From Fusarium oxysporum f. sp. lycopersici 4287 (Eukaryota; Ascomycota; Sordariomycetes; Hypocreales; Nectriaceae): a DNA stretch of 64,000 nt. This document shows, piece by piece, positions 10,262 through 20,749 of this stretch. The stretch spans positions 4,104,402 through 4,168,401 of the forward strand of contig NC_030989.1 in NCBI RefSeq assembly GCF_000149955.1, given 5' to 3'. The notes beneath the pieces are model-generated. The model saw only the letters and a list, made by a program, of their open reading frames with translations, was not told the DNA's origin and did no database searches. The first letter of the stretch is position 1, and each line of letters opens with the position of its first letter. The position numbers were made by a program, and so were the translations under genes.

Positions 10262-10690
10262 TTAGATCTTCGCTGATGGCCCCCTTGAATTCGAACTCTT
10301 AGCATCGACCTCAATTTCCAGCCTCATACCCGGCAGGGCTAACTTCGCAACACCCAACACAACACCTCCAGGCCGATTGTTAGGAATTCGCTTCTTAAGA
10401 GCCTCAGCTAGAGGAGATAGTGTGGCGTCAATATCGGTATGATAGCTGCGTACGTAGTAGACGTCTTCCCATCCACGAAGACCAGCTGCTTTGAGAACAT
10501 CATCGACGTTTTGAATTGTCTGTTCAGTTTCTTTATTGATGTCGGGGGATATTTCCCCTCTGGAATTCCAGCCGCCTTGGCCTGAGATTTTGAAGTGGCC
10601 GTTGCCGAGATCTACGGCTTGGGAGTAGTGGACGGCGTCAGAGAGGGTTTGGGTGAAGCCGGGAGGAGTGGTATATTTTACTGAGGACAT
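10262..10690 (-). CDS. RidA family protein, second copy
   Basis: Single-exon protein of 142 residues. The frame is open further upstream, but the family N-terminus begins with MSSVKYTTPPGF at 10690, which I take as the start. It keeps YSQAVDLGNGHFKISGQGGW, the conserved Arg in YYVRSYHTD and the LPGMRLEIEVDA end with Glu. It is clearly related to the copy at 5213-5617 (shared SQAV, SGQGGW, AAG-RGW-DV, VRSYH words) but well diverged, so this is an old duplication or separate recruitment. It is convergent with the oxoadipate dioxygenase gene, with ~150 bp between stops. Two non-identical RidA copies bracketing an aldehyde dehydrogenase and a dioxygenase suggest more than one imine step, or a hetero-oligomer (inference). 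Confidence 0.92.
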   Translation of the reverse strand: MSSVKYTTPPGFTQTLSDAVHYSQAVDLGNGHFKISGQGGWNSRGEISPDINKETEQTIQNVDDVLKAAGLRGWEDVYYVRSYHTDIDATLSPLAEALKKRIPNNRPGGVVLGVAKLALPGMRLEIEVDAKSSNSRGPSAKI

Positions 10691-10821
10691 GTTGTAATGA
10701 TAAGAACAGAGATATATCGGGGATTGGGAATTTTGTATTGAAATAACCGAGAATACCTTAAGTGGTGTCGGAAGAAGGTAGTGTGAGGCTTCCCTATGGT
10801 TCAAGTGAGGTAGTCGTAAGA

Positions 10822-10828
10822 TTATATA
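10822..10828 (-). promoter_or_regulatory. possible TATA element of second RidA gene
   Basis: TATATAA on the minus strand about 130 bp upstream of the RidA start at 10690. Confidence 0.35.
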
Positions 10829-11394
10829 CACCCAGTTTCAGATAACGTTGAAATGAATACTGTCCCTTTGAATTAATAAGTCAAGGCGCTATTCTTACAG
10901 CCATTAGACAGTAATTTTACCCTTAAAGACTTGAATTATTGGTCTCGGCCCTCGGCCGGCTTGGATAACCGTGCATGCCGTGTCCGCGGCTCCATCCTAG
11001 AAAGCTAAAAAGCAGTATCCATCAACAGAAACAGTAATTCTGAGAGAGTAACTAGGCCATCTGTATTTAGTGTATATGCTTTTAAACCTGTTCAGGGGTG
11101 CTTGAGACTCAGTAGCTCAAGTCAGGATGAAGCTGTTTGCCAGCACAAAGTCAAGTATAGGCTTTTCTGGATGGTATCATCTACCATGTCCTAGACTACT
11201 GTGAAATAACATATGGAAAGGTGGTTTCCTTTATCAACAGAAAGGTGTACTGGCCAAGTCCTAAAATGACTTGTGACGATGGCGGTGAAATCTCATGCAG
11301 CCATGCTTTGTTTGTTGGCATTCAGATCTCGAGGCTGAGGCTGGGATGGGGCAACTGATTCAACTACTCTATCCGCGGGCCCATGCTACTAAAT
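10829..11394. other. intergenic, nothing seen
   Basis: Spacer between the second RidA promoter and the 3' end of the DUF7136 gene; no coding, repeat or RNA signal recognised. Confidence 0.5.
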
Positions 11395-12303
11395 CTACAT
11401 AACTAGCTCAAGAAGGATACTAGTAGCCAAAGCAGTAAACAAAGTCAAGAGCCCACCTTTGCTACTACCCAATACTTGTGCACCATTATCATCATTTCCA
11501 CCCCTGTTGCTTTGACCAGAGGCCTCTCCAGTGCTAGATGGCACTGACACACCATCTGTCCCAGTACCTGTTGCACCCACACCTGCATCGGTCGTTTTGC
11601 TGGGTATCGCGGTCAAGCTCGTGGTAGGCTTCACAACAGCCTCTGCAAGACTACTGCGGGCCTTTTTAACATCCAAACCACAAGGCTTGGGTTTTGGTGA
11701 GGCGTCTTCGGCAAGAATGGGACAGCCAACTGTGTGATTGCGTTCAACCTTCACCGCAGTGCCCCCAATAGCGCAGCCGTCGTACTCGGCGATAGCCTTG
11801 CGTGCCGTCTTTGCCCCAGGGCGAAGAGTAAAAGTTACGTTCCCAGATCGTTCGAACTGATTGTTCTTCAAGAGAAGGCTGCCGTCTTTGCGTGGCTCGC
11901 AGACAGTGGTCCATCGCAAATCCCACTTGAGGATACAAGAATCTTCTTCGCCACGCCAGTACTGAAATTGGTCTCCCTCGTCAGCGTCAGCGATGGCTTT
12001 GCTCGTGTTGAGAAAGTAATATGGTTCTGAGTCTGGTAGAAAGTCTAGGTACAGTCGACCGATGCCGAAGAGGGTGTATGCACAGTTAAGTTCCCAGTTG
12101 AGTGTGCCGCTAAAGGTTGTCAAGACTGGGGCGTTTTGAAGGCCAAAGATGACGGGAAATGGCGCTTCGGCGGCGTATGTATCTTCCCGAGGAAACACGA
12201 TGTCGACTTCACCGATGGCGGGGAATGAAACGACATCTTCGTCGGAGGCAGCTGCCAAGGCTGCTAGGCCTAGGCTGATAAGTGTTGACGGAACGGCACG
12301 CAT
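11395..12303 (-). CDS. secreted GPI-type cell wall protein, DUF7136-like
   Basis: Single-exon protein of 302 residues. It starts with a signal peptide (MRAVPSTLISLGLAALAAAS), has a globular ectodomain of about 190 residues with several cysteines and the motifs VDIVFPREDTYA and FPVIFGLQNAP, which resemble the fungal secreted domain DUF7136, then a Ser/Thr/Gly-rich linker and a hydrophobic tail (LLTLFTALATSILLELVM) typical of a GPI-anchor addition signal. It therefore probably ends up on the plasma membrane or in the cell wall. No enzymatic motif is visible. It is convergent with nothing close by; neighbours are a RidA gene and a tRNA. The DUF name is from memory of the family and is moderately certain; the secretion and anchor signals are seen directly. 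Confidence 0.85.
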   Translation of the reverse strand: MRAVPSTLISLGLAALAAASDEDVVSFPAIGEVDIVFPREDTYAAEAPFPVIFGLQNAPVLTTFSGTLNWELNCAYTLFGIGRLYLDFLPDSEPYYFLNTSKAIADADEGDQFQYWRGEEDSCILKWDLRWTTVCEPRKDGSLLLKNNQFERSGNVTFTLRPGAKTARKAIAEYDGCAIGGTAVKVERNHTVGCPILAEDASPKPKPCGLDVKKARSSLAEAVVKPTTSLTAIPSKTTDAGVGATGTGTDGVSVPSSTGEASGQSNRGGNDDNGAQVLGSSKGGLLTLFTALATSILLELVM

Positions 12304-12935
12304 CTTAACGTCACTGTATCAATGGGAAAATAAGCTTAAATGAATTGACCGCCACTTCGACTACTGACTGAGGATATGAGCAAGTATTTAAGCTTCTTGT
12401 GGGATCGCGAGCGATAAAATGACCTAGTCAGCCCTTCTCAAGCATGGATCCATCCCTGTTCATTGCATACAAACCAGCACGATTTGGGGATCAGCTGAAA
12501 ACCATGAAACAAGTCGGGCGTCTCGATTTTAATTGCGAAGGGTAATCTCTACCAATCTTTATGAAGTTATGTTCGTCACATGGCAATTAGTCAGGAAAAA
12601 GTTACCGTTTAATTGAGGTGCGAAAAATAGAAGGTGCTCCTTCCTGGATCGTGAATCATGGTGCATGACTAATAACCTTATCTTCAGCCTTATATCGAGT
12701 GTAAGTTGGGCCAACGGCTGGACCGATAAAACAACAGCGAGCTGGGCGATGCTTTCATTGACTTGAAACTCCCAAGAAATTTTATTGTGTTGATGAAACA
12801 TGCTGTTTTCTGAAGACGGATGACACTAGAATGAGCTATTGGGTGTTCTTGGCCTGCCGTTCCTAGTGTTGCGAAAACTGCAAGAACAGGGTTATTAAAC
12901 CAAATTTTGATCGTGAGAAACATCTAATAACTCTT
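12304..12935. other. intergenic, nothing seen
   Basis: Spacer between the DUF7136 gene start and tRNA-Ser. Contains the promoter of the DUF7136 gene; no other element recognised. Confidence 0.5.
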
Positions 12936-13037
12936 GGCAACGTGGCGGAGTGGTTAACGCGATTGACTCGAAGCGGTTTTAAAGACCCTGGTAATCAATT
13001 TCCTTCGGGAGCGCATGTTCGAATCATGCCGTTGTCG
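12936..13037 (+). tRNA. tRNA-Ser(CGA) with intron
   Basis: Class II tRNA. Acceptor strands GGCAACG and CGTTGTC pair with one G-U; D arm GGCGGAGTGGTTAACGC; anticodon stem ATTGA/TCAAT with anticodon CGA at 12969-12971; long variable arm TTCCTTCGGGAG; T arm GCATGTTCGAATCATGC. A 21-nt intron (12973-12993) follows the base 3' of the anticodon, the normal position. A T17 run follows as Pol III terminator. It decodes UCG codons. A second gene of the same type lies at 20750-20838 on the other strand. Confidence 0.95.
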
Positions 13038-13042
13038 ATTTC

Positions 13043-13059
13043 TTTTTTTTTTTTTTTTT
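13043..13059 (+). terminator. Pol III terminator of tRNA-Ser
   Basis: Run of 17 T just downstream of the tRNA 3' end. Confidence 0.8.
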
Positions 13060-13129
13060 GGTGTTTGAGTTCCTAGGAAGCACATCGCCACTACCAGCTT
13101 GGCTCAGCCATTGACCAAGAAGGGAAAGC

Positions 13130-13345
13130 CGAGAAATGGATATCAGATAAATATTATTTGTTTTAATTAATTTGTTTTATGCAATTAAATCCGATATATG
13201 TCCTTTTACTAAAAGGAGTGCTGTTGAGAATAGCTTATAATATTAGAAAGATTTAAGACTCTTACTATAGACAGCGAGAATAAAGTAAATAAAGAGTCTA
13301 CTAAGCTTAATCTAAAGTACTCTTAAGCTATATAAACTCTCTGAC
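13130..13345. repeat. AT-rich, possibly decayed element
   Basis: Stretch rich in TA/TT/AA words (tttaattaatttgttttatgc, tataatatta) unlike the flanking DNA, resembling sequence left after repeat-induced point mutation. Lies just past the tRNA gene. No open element ends or terminal repeats could be recognised. Confidence 0.35.
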
Positions 13346-13778
13346 TCCTTAGGATTAAGCTCTAGCTTTACATGATGTATAGGCCTGGATCCCTGGATGC
13401 TTGCAGTCTGTGGACTGCATTGACCATCTACGCCAATTGGTTTATTATCAAAAGCACGAGCGGTCTGGAATTTAATCGTGGCTGTCTCAAATAGCCTGAA
13501 TATTTCTTTCTTTGACAATGACCTGAGCAAATGTCCGGTATGGTCGGTGTCCTTCATTCGGCTTCTTACATCCGGTTGGTCGCACAACAAACACCGATGT
13601 TCTCGGCAGGCTGAGGTCGGAAGAAGTCGAAGACGCGAAAAGCGAGAATCACGTGTGCATACAATAGAGACTTGTGTTTTGAAAGATCAGATCTTGTTTA
13701 TTAGTCTTTCATTGAATACATGATCGACTCGTCCAAAAGCACCCTGGGATTGTCATTCCTGATCACTGGTTAATCACC

Positions 13779-14452
13779 ATGAGCGTACAACGGATTGGTC
13801 TTGGCACCATGCGAGGTAAAGCATTCAAATTTATCAATGTTATTGCAGTGGCCATACTGAAGCTTCTCAATAGGCGCTGGGCGACCGGGGGTTGTCTTCA
13901 ACCAGAACGTTTCAAGATTGGCCTTCATCCGTCTGTTGTCCCAGCAAACCAGGTGAGCTTCCATTTTCAGCTCTCAATTGCCTTTTCTAATCTAATTCCA
14001 GAGATCATCCAACGATTGTTCATATGAACCAAAAAGAAGGCCATGACATTCTCGTCAAACAACGTCTCAACCGCCCTGTCACCCCAAACCTCACGATCTA
14101 CAAGGTCGGACAAGTCTGGTTCAGTGCATCAGCATGGACTCGGATAACAGGCCTTGCTGTAGGTGGTACAGCTTACCTGACTCTATGCGCCCATGCTGTA
14201 GCTCCTTATCTTGGAATGGGGTTTGACTCTGCTGCTTTGGTATCGGCTTTTGGCGCATTACCTTTCGCTGCCAAGGCCGCAATCAAGTTTGGATTGCTGG
14301 GGTTTCCGTTTACGTACCATTTTATCAATGGTATTCGACATTTGGTGTTTGATCTGGGATTTGGATACAAGAAAGCTCAGTTTAAGAAGTCAGAGGCAGC
14401 TACGTGGATACTGAGTATTCTTAGTGGTCTTGTCTTGGCCTTCTGGATCTAG
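13779..14452 (+). CDS. sdhC: succinate dehydrogenase cytochrome b560 subunit (SdhC), divergent paralogue
   Basis: Membrane anchor subunit C of complex II, 188 residues when spliced. Exons 13779-13815, 13874-13952 and 14002-14452; frames match only with the second acceptor at AATAG|G. The N-terminus (MSVQRIGLGTMRG...) is basic and Ser/Arg-rich, a mitochondrial presequence. The core starts at VKQRLNRPVTPNLTIYK, continues with ASAWTRITG and YHFINGIRHLVFD, and has three hydrophobic segments. Compared with the usual fungal SdhC, the quinone-site motif normally RHLxWD reads RHLVFD, and the Leu-Asn before RITG is replaced by Trp-Thr. Fungi including Fusarium can carry an accessory SdhC that lowers sensitivity to some SDHI fungicides; that this is such a copy is inference. 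Confidence 0.85.
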
Positions 14453-14827
14453 ATGTTTAGCTATTTCTCGATCGCAGATCAACTAGGCGTCAATTTACTA
14501 TTGCTATATGGCATTATAACTATGCCCATTCGCATCATCCATTCATCTGGTGGTATAAGTGGCGTGAAGCTTGATCAACAAGAACGTTTTCTTTCTATAG
14601 TGAAGCTATAAACAGTTATGCAAAATCTTATATAAACAATGAACTTAGTTCCAGACCAAGCAGGCACTTCTCCAACAAATCGCAAATCGCATGCCCAGAC
14701 TCATCACAACATCTCCTAACTTCCAGCGTCGTCGGCAAAACCGGGTAGACCGGTTACATGGTATTCTAGCAGTATCCACACCCGTAGATCCGGTCATATC
14801 CCGGATTTACTTCACCGTAGGATTGTC
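14453..14827. other. intergenic 375 bp
   Basis: Convergent spacer between sdhC and the dioxygenase 3' end; nothing further seen. Confidence 0.5.
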
Positions 14828-16080
14828 TTACTCGTCAATCTTGGCCGGAGGTGTACCTCCAGGAGCAGCGCCAGAAGGAGGAGATCCGCCCATACCGCCA
14901 CCGGAGTTCTCGTTGGCAACACCTCCCTCCTTGTAGTAGTAGACAGCAGGAGAGACAGAGCTGGACTGGGTGGAGTTGATGCCAAAGGCGAGCCAAGCGA
15001 AAAGACCGTCGCTGATGCTGTCGCCGAGAAGAGTGTACTCCATGAAGGGATCGACACCATCGGTCTTGGTCTCTTCGCTCAGAATACCATCGTCTTCGTT
15101 GAGAGTGAGTTCCTGGGTGTTGGAAGCATAAGGCTCGAGGGTCTCGACTTGGGAGATGAGGTCTTGGTCGAAGAAGGCTTGTCCAACGTGGCTGGCGTAG
15201 TTGTCTCGGCCGAGAGTTTGGTTGGCAAGGAGAGTCGCGTTGGCATGAACCATGACGTGGATGTGAGTAGCACGGCTGGTGTAGTGACCAGGGAAGATAG
15301 ACTCGAACTGAGCAACACCATCAGAGTCGGTCTTCTGGATGCCTCGAAGCCAAGTCTTGTCAATGTTGGCCTCATCAGAGCTATCGCCATTGCCGTTGGC
15401 AACGACACCAGAGTACACGCCAGTGGAGTTGCAGTGCCACATCTCGAGGTAAACGTTGGGGACAGGATCGCAGGTTTCGACGTCGATGACCTGGTAATCG
15501 AGGACAATGTTGAGACCCTCTTGATCTTCAATGATGTTCTCACGAACGTATTCGCCGGCCACGTCTGTATTATGTTAGCTAAAAGTCCCTAAAACAAAAA
15601 ACTGGAGTTCCTTACAGTAAGGACCCTGAGTAACTTCAGGAGTCAAAACACAAGAGTTGATGCTGGCAAACAGGACCGAAGGGGCAGTGCAAGGGCTGAA
15701 ACCTTGATCAGTCTTGTTGTGAGAGGTGTTCAAGGCGGTATCAGCATCGCGCTTCTTCAAGCTTCGCTTCTGGCGAGCCTTGTTAACCTGGGCCGAACGA
15801 CGGGCGATGTTGCGAGCTTCAACACCACGAGCTCGAAGCTTGGGAGCGCAGTGGGCGAGTGAGGATCGCTTCACAGAGCTGAGAAACTCGCGACGTTCAG
15901 CGGCTTCGTGAGCAATATCATGTCCTGGATGGGCCGAGGCGATACTAGCCGCGACNNNNNNNNNNNNNNNNNNNNNNNNNNNNNNNNNNNNNNNNNNNNN
16001 NNNNNNNNNNNNNNNNNNNNNNNNNNNNNNNNNNNNNNNNNNNNNNNNNNNNNNNTGAGGAGGCTCTTGAAAGAAGGCAT
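14828..16080 (-). CDS. extracellular intradiol ring-cleavage dioxygenase
   Basis: Secreted Fe(III) dioxygenase related to catechol 1,2-/protocatechuate 3,4-dioxygenases. The likely start MPSFKSLL is at 16080; 100 N (15956-16055) interrupt the signal peptide, after which the frame resumes at ...VAASIASAHPGHDIAHEAAERR. Exon borders after the gap: to 15616, then intron 15565-15615, then 15564-14828. The junction restores TQGPYYVAGEYVREN. The iron ligands of the family are visible: Tyr in the QGPYY region, Tyr in FPGHYTSR and two His in RATHIHV. The pre-catalytic AERREFLSSVKRSSLAHC region is typical of the fungal extracellular subfamily, and the Gly/Pro-rich C-terminal tail is normal for it. It may act on catechols from lignin or plant defence compounds. 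An extra intron inside the gap cannot be excluded. Confidence 0.88.
15956..16055. other. assembly gap, 100 N
   Basis: Exactly 100 N, a conventional size for a gap of unknown length. It falls in the 5' coding part of the dioxygenase gene. Confidence 1.
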
Positions 16081-18896
16081 AGTGATGATTTCAATGATAG
16101 TTGATACCGGTTAAAGAACGATCTGGAAGAGACTGATGCGAGTGATGAGGGTATCGAGATTGCAATTCAATTGCAGAAACTCATTCTTTATATCTATCAT
16201 AAAGATCTCAATCCACCGCCTCTTGACCTCAACAACAACCCACATACCGAGTGGCACAGAAGCTGCATATTCGCATTGTCGAGAGGCGCATGGACACGCT
16301 GTGACGCGTTAAATGTTACAGAAGTAACCAAACGGTCAATTTCTCCGAATAAAGCTGCCAAGCTAAGAATGAAGCATAGACGGCACCTAAAAAGCACTGC
16401 CGAGGTCTAGTTCAGGGCCAGCCTATAGCGGAGAATGTAAACCGAGTCAGGCAAAAGAGATGACGACGATTGGCTCGCGAACGCGCGGGTCATGGGAGAC
16501 ACGCGGTTTTGTGGGGGTTTTTCATCGGGAGGTGGGAGCCCACATCGCGAGAGATCTTCACGATGGAATCTTAAAATCAAGATAGGGATACGTATGCATA
16601 TTTCCTATTTGAAATTGGTTTTTCTCATTGGTTGGAGGTTTGAAGGGTGCTTTCAAGCTTATACTAAAGTTGACGTAGTAGTTTTCTAGACCGATGTTGC
16701 ACATTCCAATACTAATGCAAGCAGATAATAGGTAGACAGGCTGACAGGGACAGGTTTCAACAGCTTCGTAGATTCATGTCCAAACTCAAGTCTTGTATCT
16801 ATGCCCCCTTGTCACTTTATCAGGGTAGTCAAGAACAAAGTCAACAACATTTTCTATGGTTCTCTAGATCGCTTTCCCGACCTATCACCGGATAAACCAA
16901 GAAGACATAGCCATCATGCTCTCGAATCATAGACTGTTCCCTTACTTACTCTTGCCGGTTTATTGATTTATGCGACTGTCACTGACAAGATAGAGGCGTC
17001 CTTTGAGATAGATATCTTGTAGTTGAAAGGACTGCCCTCCCGATGCGCTGCCCGGGAGAATTTACGTAGCCTCTATGGAGTTTTTGTCGTGTGATACAGG
17101 GATTCTCACAGGAGCCATTGATTTTCCTTGGATCCAGAGTCCCAGACTCTCGGCCAGATTTTGCTAATCTCATACATAACATCGAGCCTTAACGATCGAA
17201 ACACCCGGATATGGAAACGCACGATAAATATCTGTCCTAGCAGCTTCATATTGGATCAAAACCATTTACAAAAGCACAACCTATTAATGACACATTAGAC
17301 TTCTGTAGCTATCAATTAGTAAAAGATAATAGTTGTGAGGAATGCGATCAATGCCCAAGTCCTCTGAAGCCATCGAGCCCTCAAGAAGTGATCACCCTTC
17401 AGGGTAGCCTTGGACTGAAGCCGGAGTTGCGCGATCGATGTGCATTGTGCTGTTCATTCATACTCCGATATTCCTCCCCCCCTTTTACTAACCTCAATTA
17501 CAACGCTGCGACACAAGAATAACCAAGAATTTTAAAATAGCAGATAAGGCTGCCACAAACTCAATTCAGTTAACTTCACTGGAGCCCTATACATGCGTAG
17601 AATGGTCCAGGACAAATCAAATATGGTTATACACTCATATTCCTCATACTTGTCAGACTTCAATCATCTGTATTCTAAAAAGAGCCCCTTTGTGCAACAT
17701 CCTGCTAGAAACAGCGACAAAGCCAAATCCCATTCATTGATTACTACACTAGAACTTTCCAGATGCGGCTTCTTCGACAATTTCCTCCAGACAATGCTTC
17801 CATCTTGCACCGCTTCAGTTCTAGTCCAGAGTCACGAATGAGCCGCATTCTAGTCTGTCATTACCCGCTTGTTGGGCCTTATCCGAGCTGTTGGCTCGTC
17901 TAGCCATGGTCCGGCCGAGAACGTGTTGTGGCGCTTGAGTTGACCCAGCGTGCCGGTCCGCCATGACATTGGTACATAAGATTAGGGTGGTATCTTTATG
18001 CATTTTATGCTGCACGTCCAAGCGCATTTCTGCGGTATTAATCGTCGATTGGATGTTGAGATGCAGGGGTAGCAATACGAGCGGGAACACCATCCTTTGT
18101 GTATCACCATCGCCAACAACCTTGCTACTAACCAACAGCCTGAATTTCACTGTATTATTACATGTTCCGCTGACCAGCCGAAGCATTCCAGAAGAACGAT
18201 TTCTCGTCGCACAGCCCCAACTTTGCGTTCACAATCTGCAAATGGGATTTGTGTTCTCTGAGTAACTTACCTTATCGCAAGCCACCAATTGTGTTGCCGG
18301 TTACGCGGGGAACGACCAAAAAACGCCGAACTATGGAATGGTGGCTTCTTGGCCTTTGGGGTAGCATTTGTTCATCGGACCCTGGACATTATTACTTCTG
18401 CTAATTTGCGACGAGGCAAGGGAGACTGTCAGCTGTGCATGATCCCCTCTCCCACGAGGCTAGGACCCTTCTGAGACACTTCGGTTAGAGAAGATGGCAA
18501 ATTAAAAAAGCATTCGCCGACTCGACTAGACGGTTCTCAGTAAAGCGGATGGAACTATTCATGGTGGATAATGAAGCCGTGTCTCGAAATCCCCGCAACA
18601 TCTGCACCGGATCTACAGCCGAGTCCCCAGAAATCAGATCTATTGACACGAAGCGAGGCCAAACTTGATGGTGCCTGATAGAGTTTGGGGCTATGAGACT
18701 AGCGCATCTGCAAACCTCAGATCACCTTGGGCCTAGAACTAGTCAAAGCCAATATGTGATTACACATGGGAGAGACATGGCTTGCTCAGATTCCTTTTAA
18801 AGCCGCGTCTCCATCCCGCGCTCTGCCGCTGTTTCTGGGACTCTCCATCTTATTTTGCGCTCCACGTGTTTTCCCTTTCGAATATCTACTGCGAAA
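16081..18896. other. long intergenic region, no gene seen
   Basis: About 2.8 kb without a supportable gene. Short open frames on both strands (for instance 17821-18186 minus and 17963-18265 plus) overlap each other and show no motif. No tRNA, repeat array or element ends were recognised. Confidence 0.5.
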
Positions 18897-20428
18897 ATGG
18901 CTATTAACGAAGTCGACAAGTATCTGTGGCTGGCATACTGCAAGGCTGTGCAGAATGCTGTCGGTGGTCTACCTGGACATAAGCCTGCTTTGTTTTTCAC
19001 CAAGCATGCGCAAAAGGCACCAGTCGCGTCACAAGATATCGACCCAGCCTATACGAACTATGGAATTAACAACATCATCAACAATTTCCTACAGACTAAT
19101 GATCTTTTCTATGATCCGGCTCATCACAAAACTTACACTCAATGTTTACTCGAGTAAGCACATCGCCACCATGCAGTACGCATGTAACTAACCAAGACTA
19201 GATATCTGATGGCAGTCAAGATTGTACGTGAAATGCATGTGCAACATTACTTTCTCTAACAAGTCACAGGGCGAGGGTGATCAAGTCCGTGTAACAATGA
19301 TAGGCCGAACCCTGGCAAGTGCACTTGACCAGGCCTTGCGCGAGAGAGATCGTGCCTTGGAGACCTTTGAAAAAGAAGAAGGCTACGGCCTCACGGGTGA
19401 ACAAGACTTTTCTCAATGGTGGCCATCGCATGCTCCTGCATACTCGGCAGCTAAGCAAAAGGTCGAGGCCGCAGCCGCAGACTATCAGGCCGTCCTTCTC
19501 AACACAGGTGGACCAACTGCTAGTTCGCTAGCCAGAGATTTCAATCGAATCGTTAAGGCCTTGATCGGCGGGCAGTCAGTCCCAGGGTAAGATACCATCT
19601 TCCGAAGCATTTGGCCGCTTTCTAACCTTGATAGCATCACGATGCCTGCTTGTCACGCCTCAGCTGACATCACCCGTGAACTCCTCGAGAGAGACAGAAC
19701 ACCACACGCCATCACATATGTCCCTGAATGGATGTCCCTTCAGTACACTGCCCAAGTTGAACACTGGATGAACGGCGTTGGAGATGGTGACTCTTCTACT
19801 CAGATCAACGTTGCTGATGGTAGAGAGGTGAACGAATCTGACTTTGGCCATGCCGCCACCGACGGATTCTCCTATGGACCGTGGTTGTCTTTTTCTGCCG
19901 GTAAAGGAAGTACCAACGAGAGGAGCGTGTCTTTCGGCTCTATGGACACCGATACTAACCTCGACGTGCAATTCTCGTATGATGAAATTCAAACTATCTG
20001 TGTTCCAGCTGGTGATTGGTAAGTTCTGACTACCCGGGAAGACCTCTATATACTAACATCATTCTAGGAACGTTCCCAGCCCAGGGCGACGCTACCAGCT
20101 ATCAAACACCGCCTCTGAAGAGTCCCGCAACCTTGCCTTCCCAGACTATCTCGTCGTCGTGAGGAACCTCGGCTTCAAGGTCTCCATCCGAGATAACAAG
20201 GTTGCGGGACAGATTGACAACTTGTTCGATGAAGCCAAGTCTTCTGGTGGTTCGGTCAGAGTTTTCGGTATTCCTGCTACGCCCGATGGCAGCCCGGATA
20301 AGGCCACTGAGGAGAATGCTCATGTTGCTGAGTGGGATCTCGGCGCTGGTATGCTTTCAATCAGGCCGACTACTGACGCTGGGTTTGCTTCTGTTGTGGC
20401 TCTTGTTGGTGAGCTGAACATCAGTTGA
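18897..20428 (+). CDS. hypothetical protein, 446 aa, five exons
   Basis: A multi-exon gene whose frames join cleanly: 18897-19153, 19202-19223 (a 22-nt microexon), 19270-19586, 19635-20018 and 20068-20428, all with GT-AG introns of about 46-50 nt and branch-like CTAAC signals. The product of 446 residues has no signal peptide or membrane segment. Features seen: N-terminal MAINEVDKYLWLAYCKAV, an Ala/Glu-rich helical part (SAAKQKVEAAAADYQAVL), a TYVPEWMSLQYTAQVEHWM segment, a Gly/Asp-rich region with SFGSMDTDTNLDVQFSYDE, and a C-terminal alpha/beta part ending DAGFASVVALVGELNIS. I cannot assign a family. The WDLGAGMLSIRP and VQFSYDEIQTI segments suggest strands of a beta-rich domain. Function unknown; isolated between two gene-poor stretches. 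Confidence 0.8.
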
Positions 20429-20559
20429 CTCGTATCGGGGCGAGCGTAGTATTGGTTGCTGATGTCTGAGTCATTTTACAATGGGCCAGTTACTTAACAA
20501 TTGAATGCATTCGTCCCGGATATTGATGGAACTCTAGCAGTATTACCAGCAACAAGCTG

Positions 20560-20660
20560 AATCCTCTTTTAAATAAGCAACTGCATAATAAGATATAAGA
20601 GATATACTTTTTCTAAATTTACTATAATTAATAATCAATAAATCTCTGAGTACTCTAGCC
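20560..20660. repeat. AT-rich, possibly decayed element
   Basis: TA-rich tract (ataagatataagagatatac, ataattaataatcaataa) between the 446-aa gene and the second tRNA-Ser. Composition resembles the AT-rich tract beside the first tRNA-Ser. No element ends identified. Confidence 0.3.
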
Positions 20661-20739
20661 TATACAAGGCCCCTTGCTCGCAAAAAGCATCGTTTTATTT
20701 GCAACATCAGAGACGCCAAGATGATATACATTAAAAGAT

Positions 20740-20746
20740 AAAAAAA
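20740..20746 (-). terminator. Pol III terminator of second tRNA-Ser
   Basis: Seven T on the minus strand a few bases past the tRNA 3' end. Confidence 0.7.
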
Positions 20747-20749
20747 CAT

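Noticed and set aside
13312..13590. 92-codon minus-strand frame beside the AT-rich tract
   Set aside because: Partly made of AT-rich decayed sequence, no motif; more likely chance or relic.
17821..18265. Overlapping frames on both strands
   Set aside because: They are each other's shadows and neither shows domain features or splice structure.
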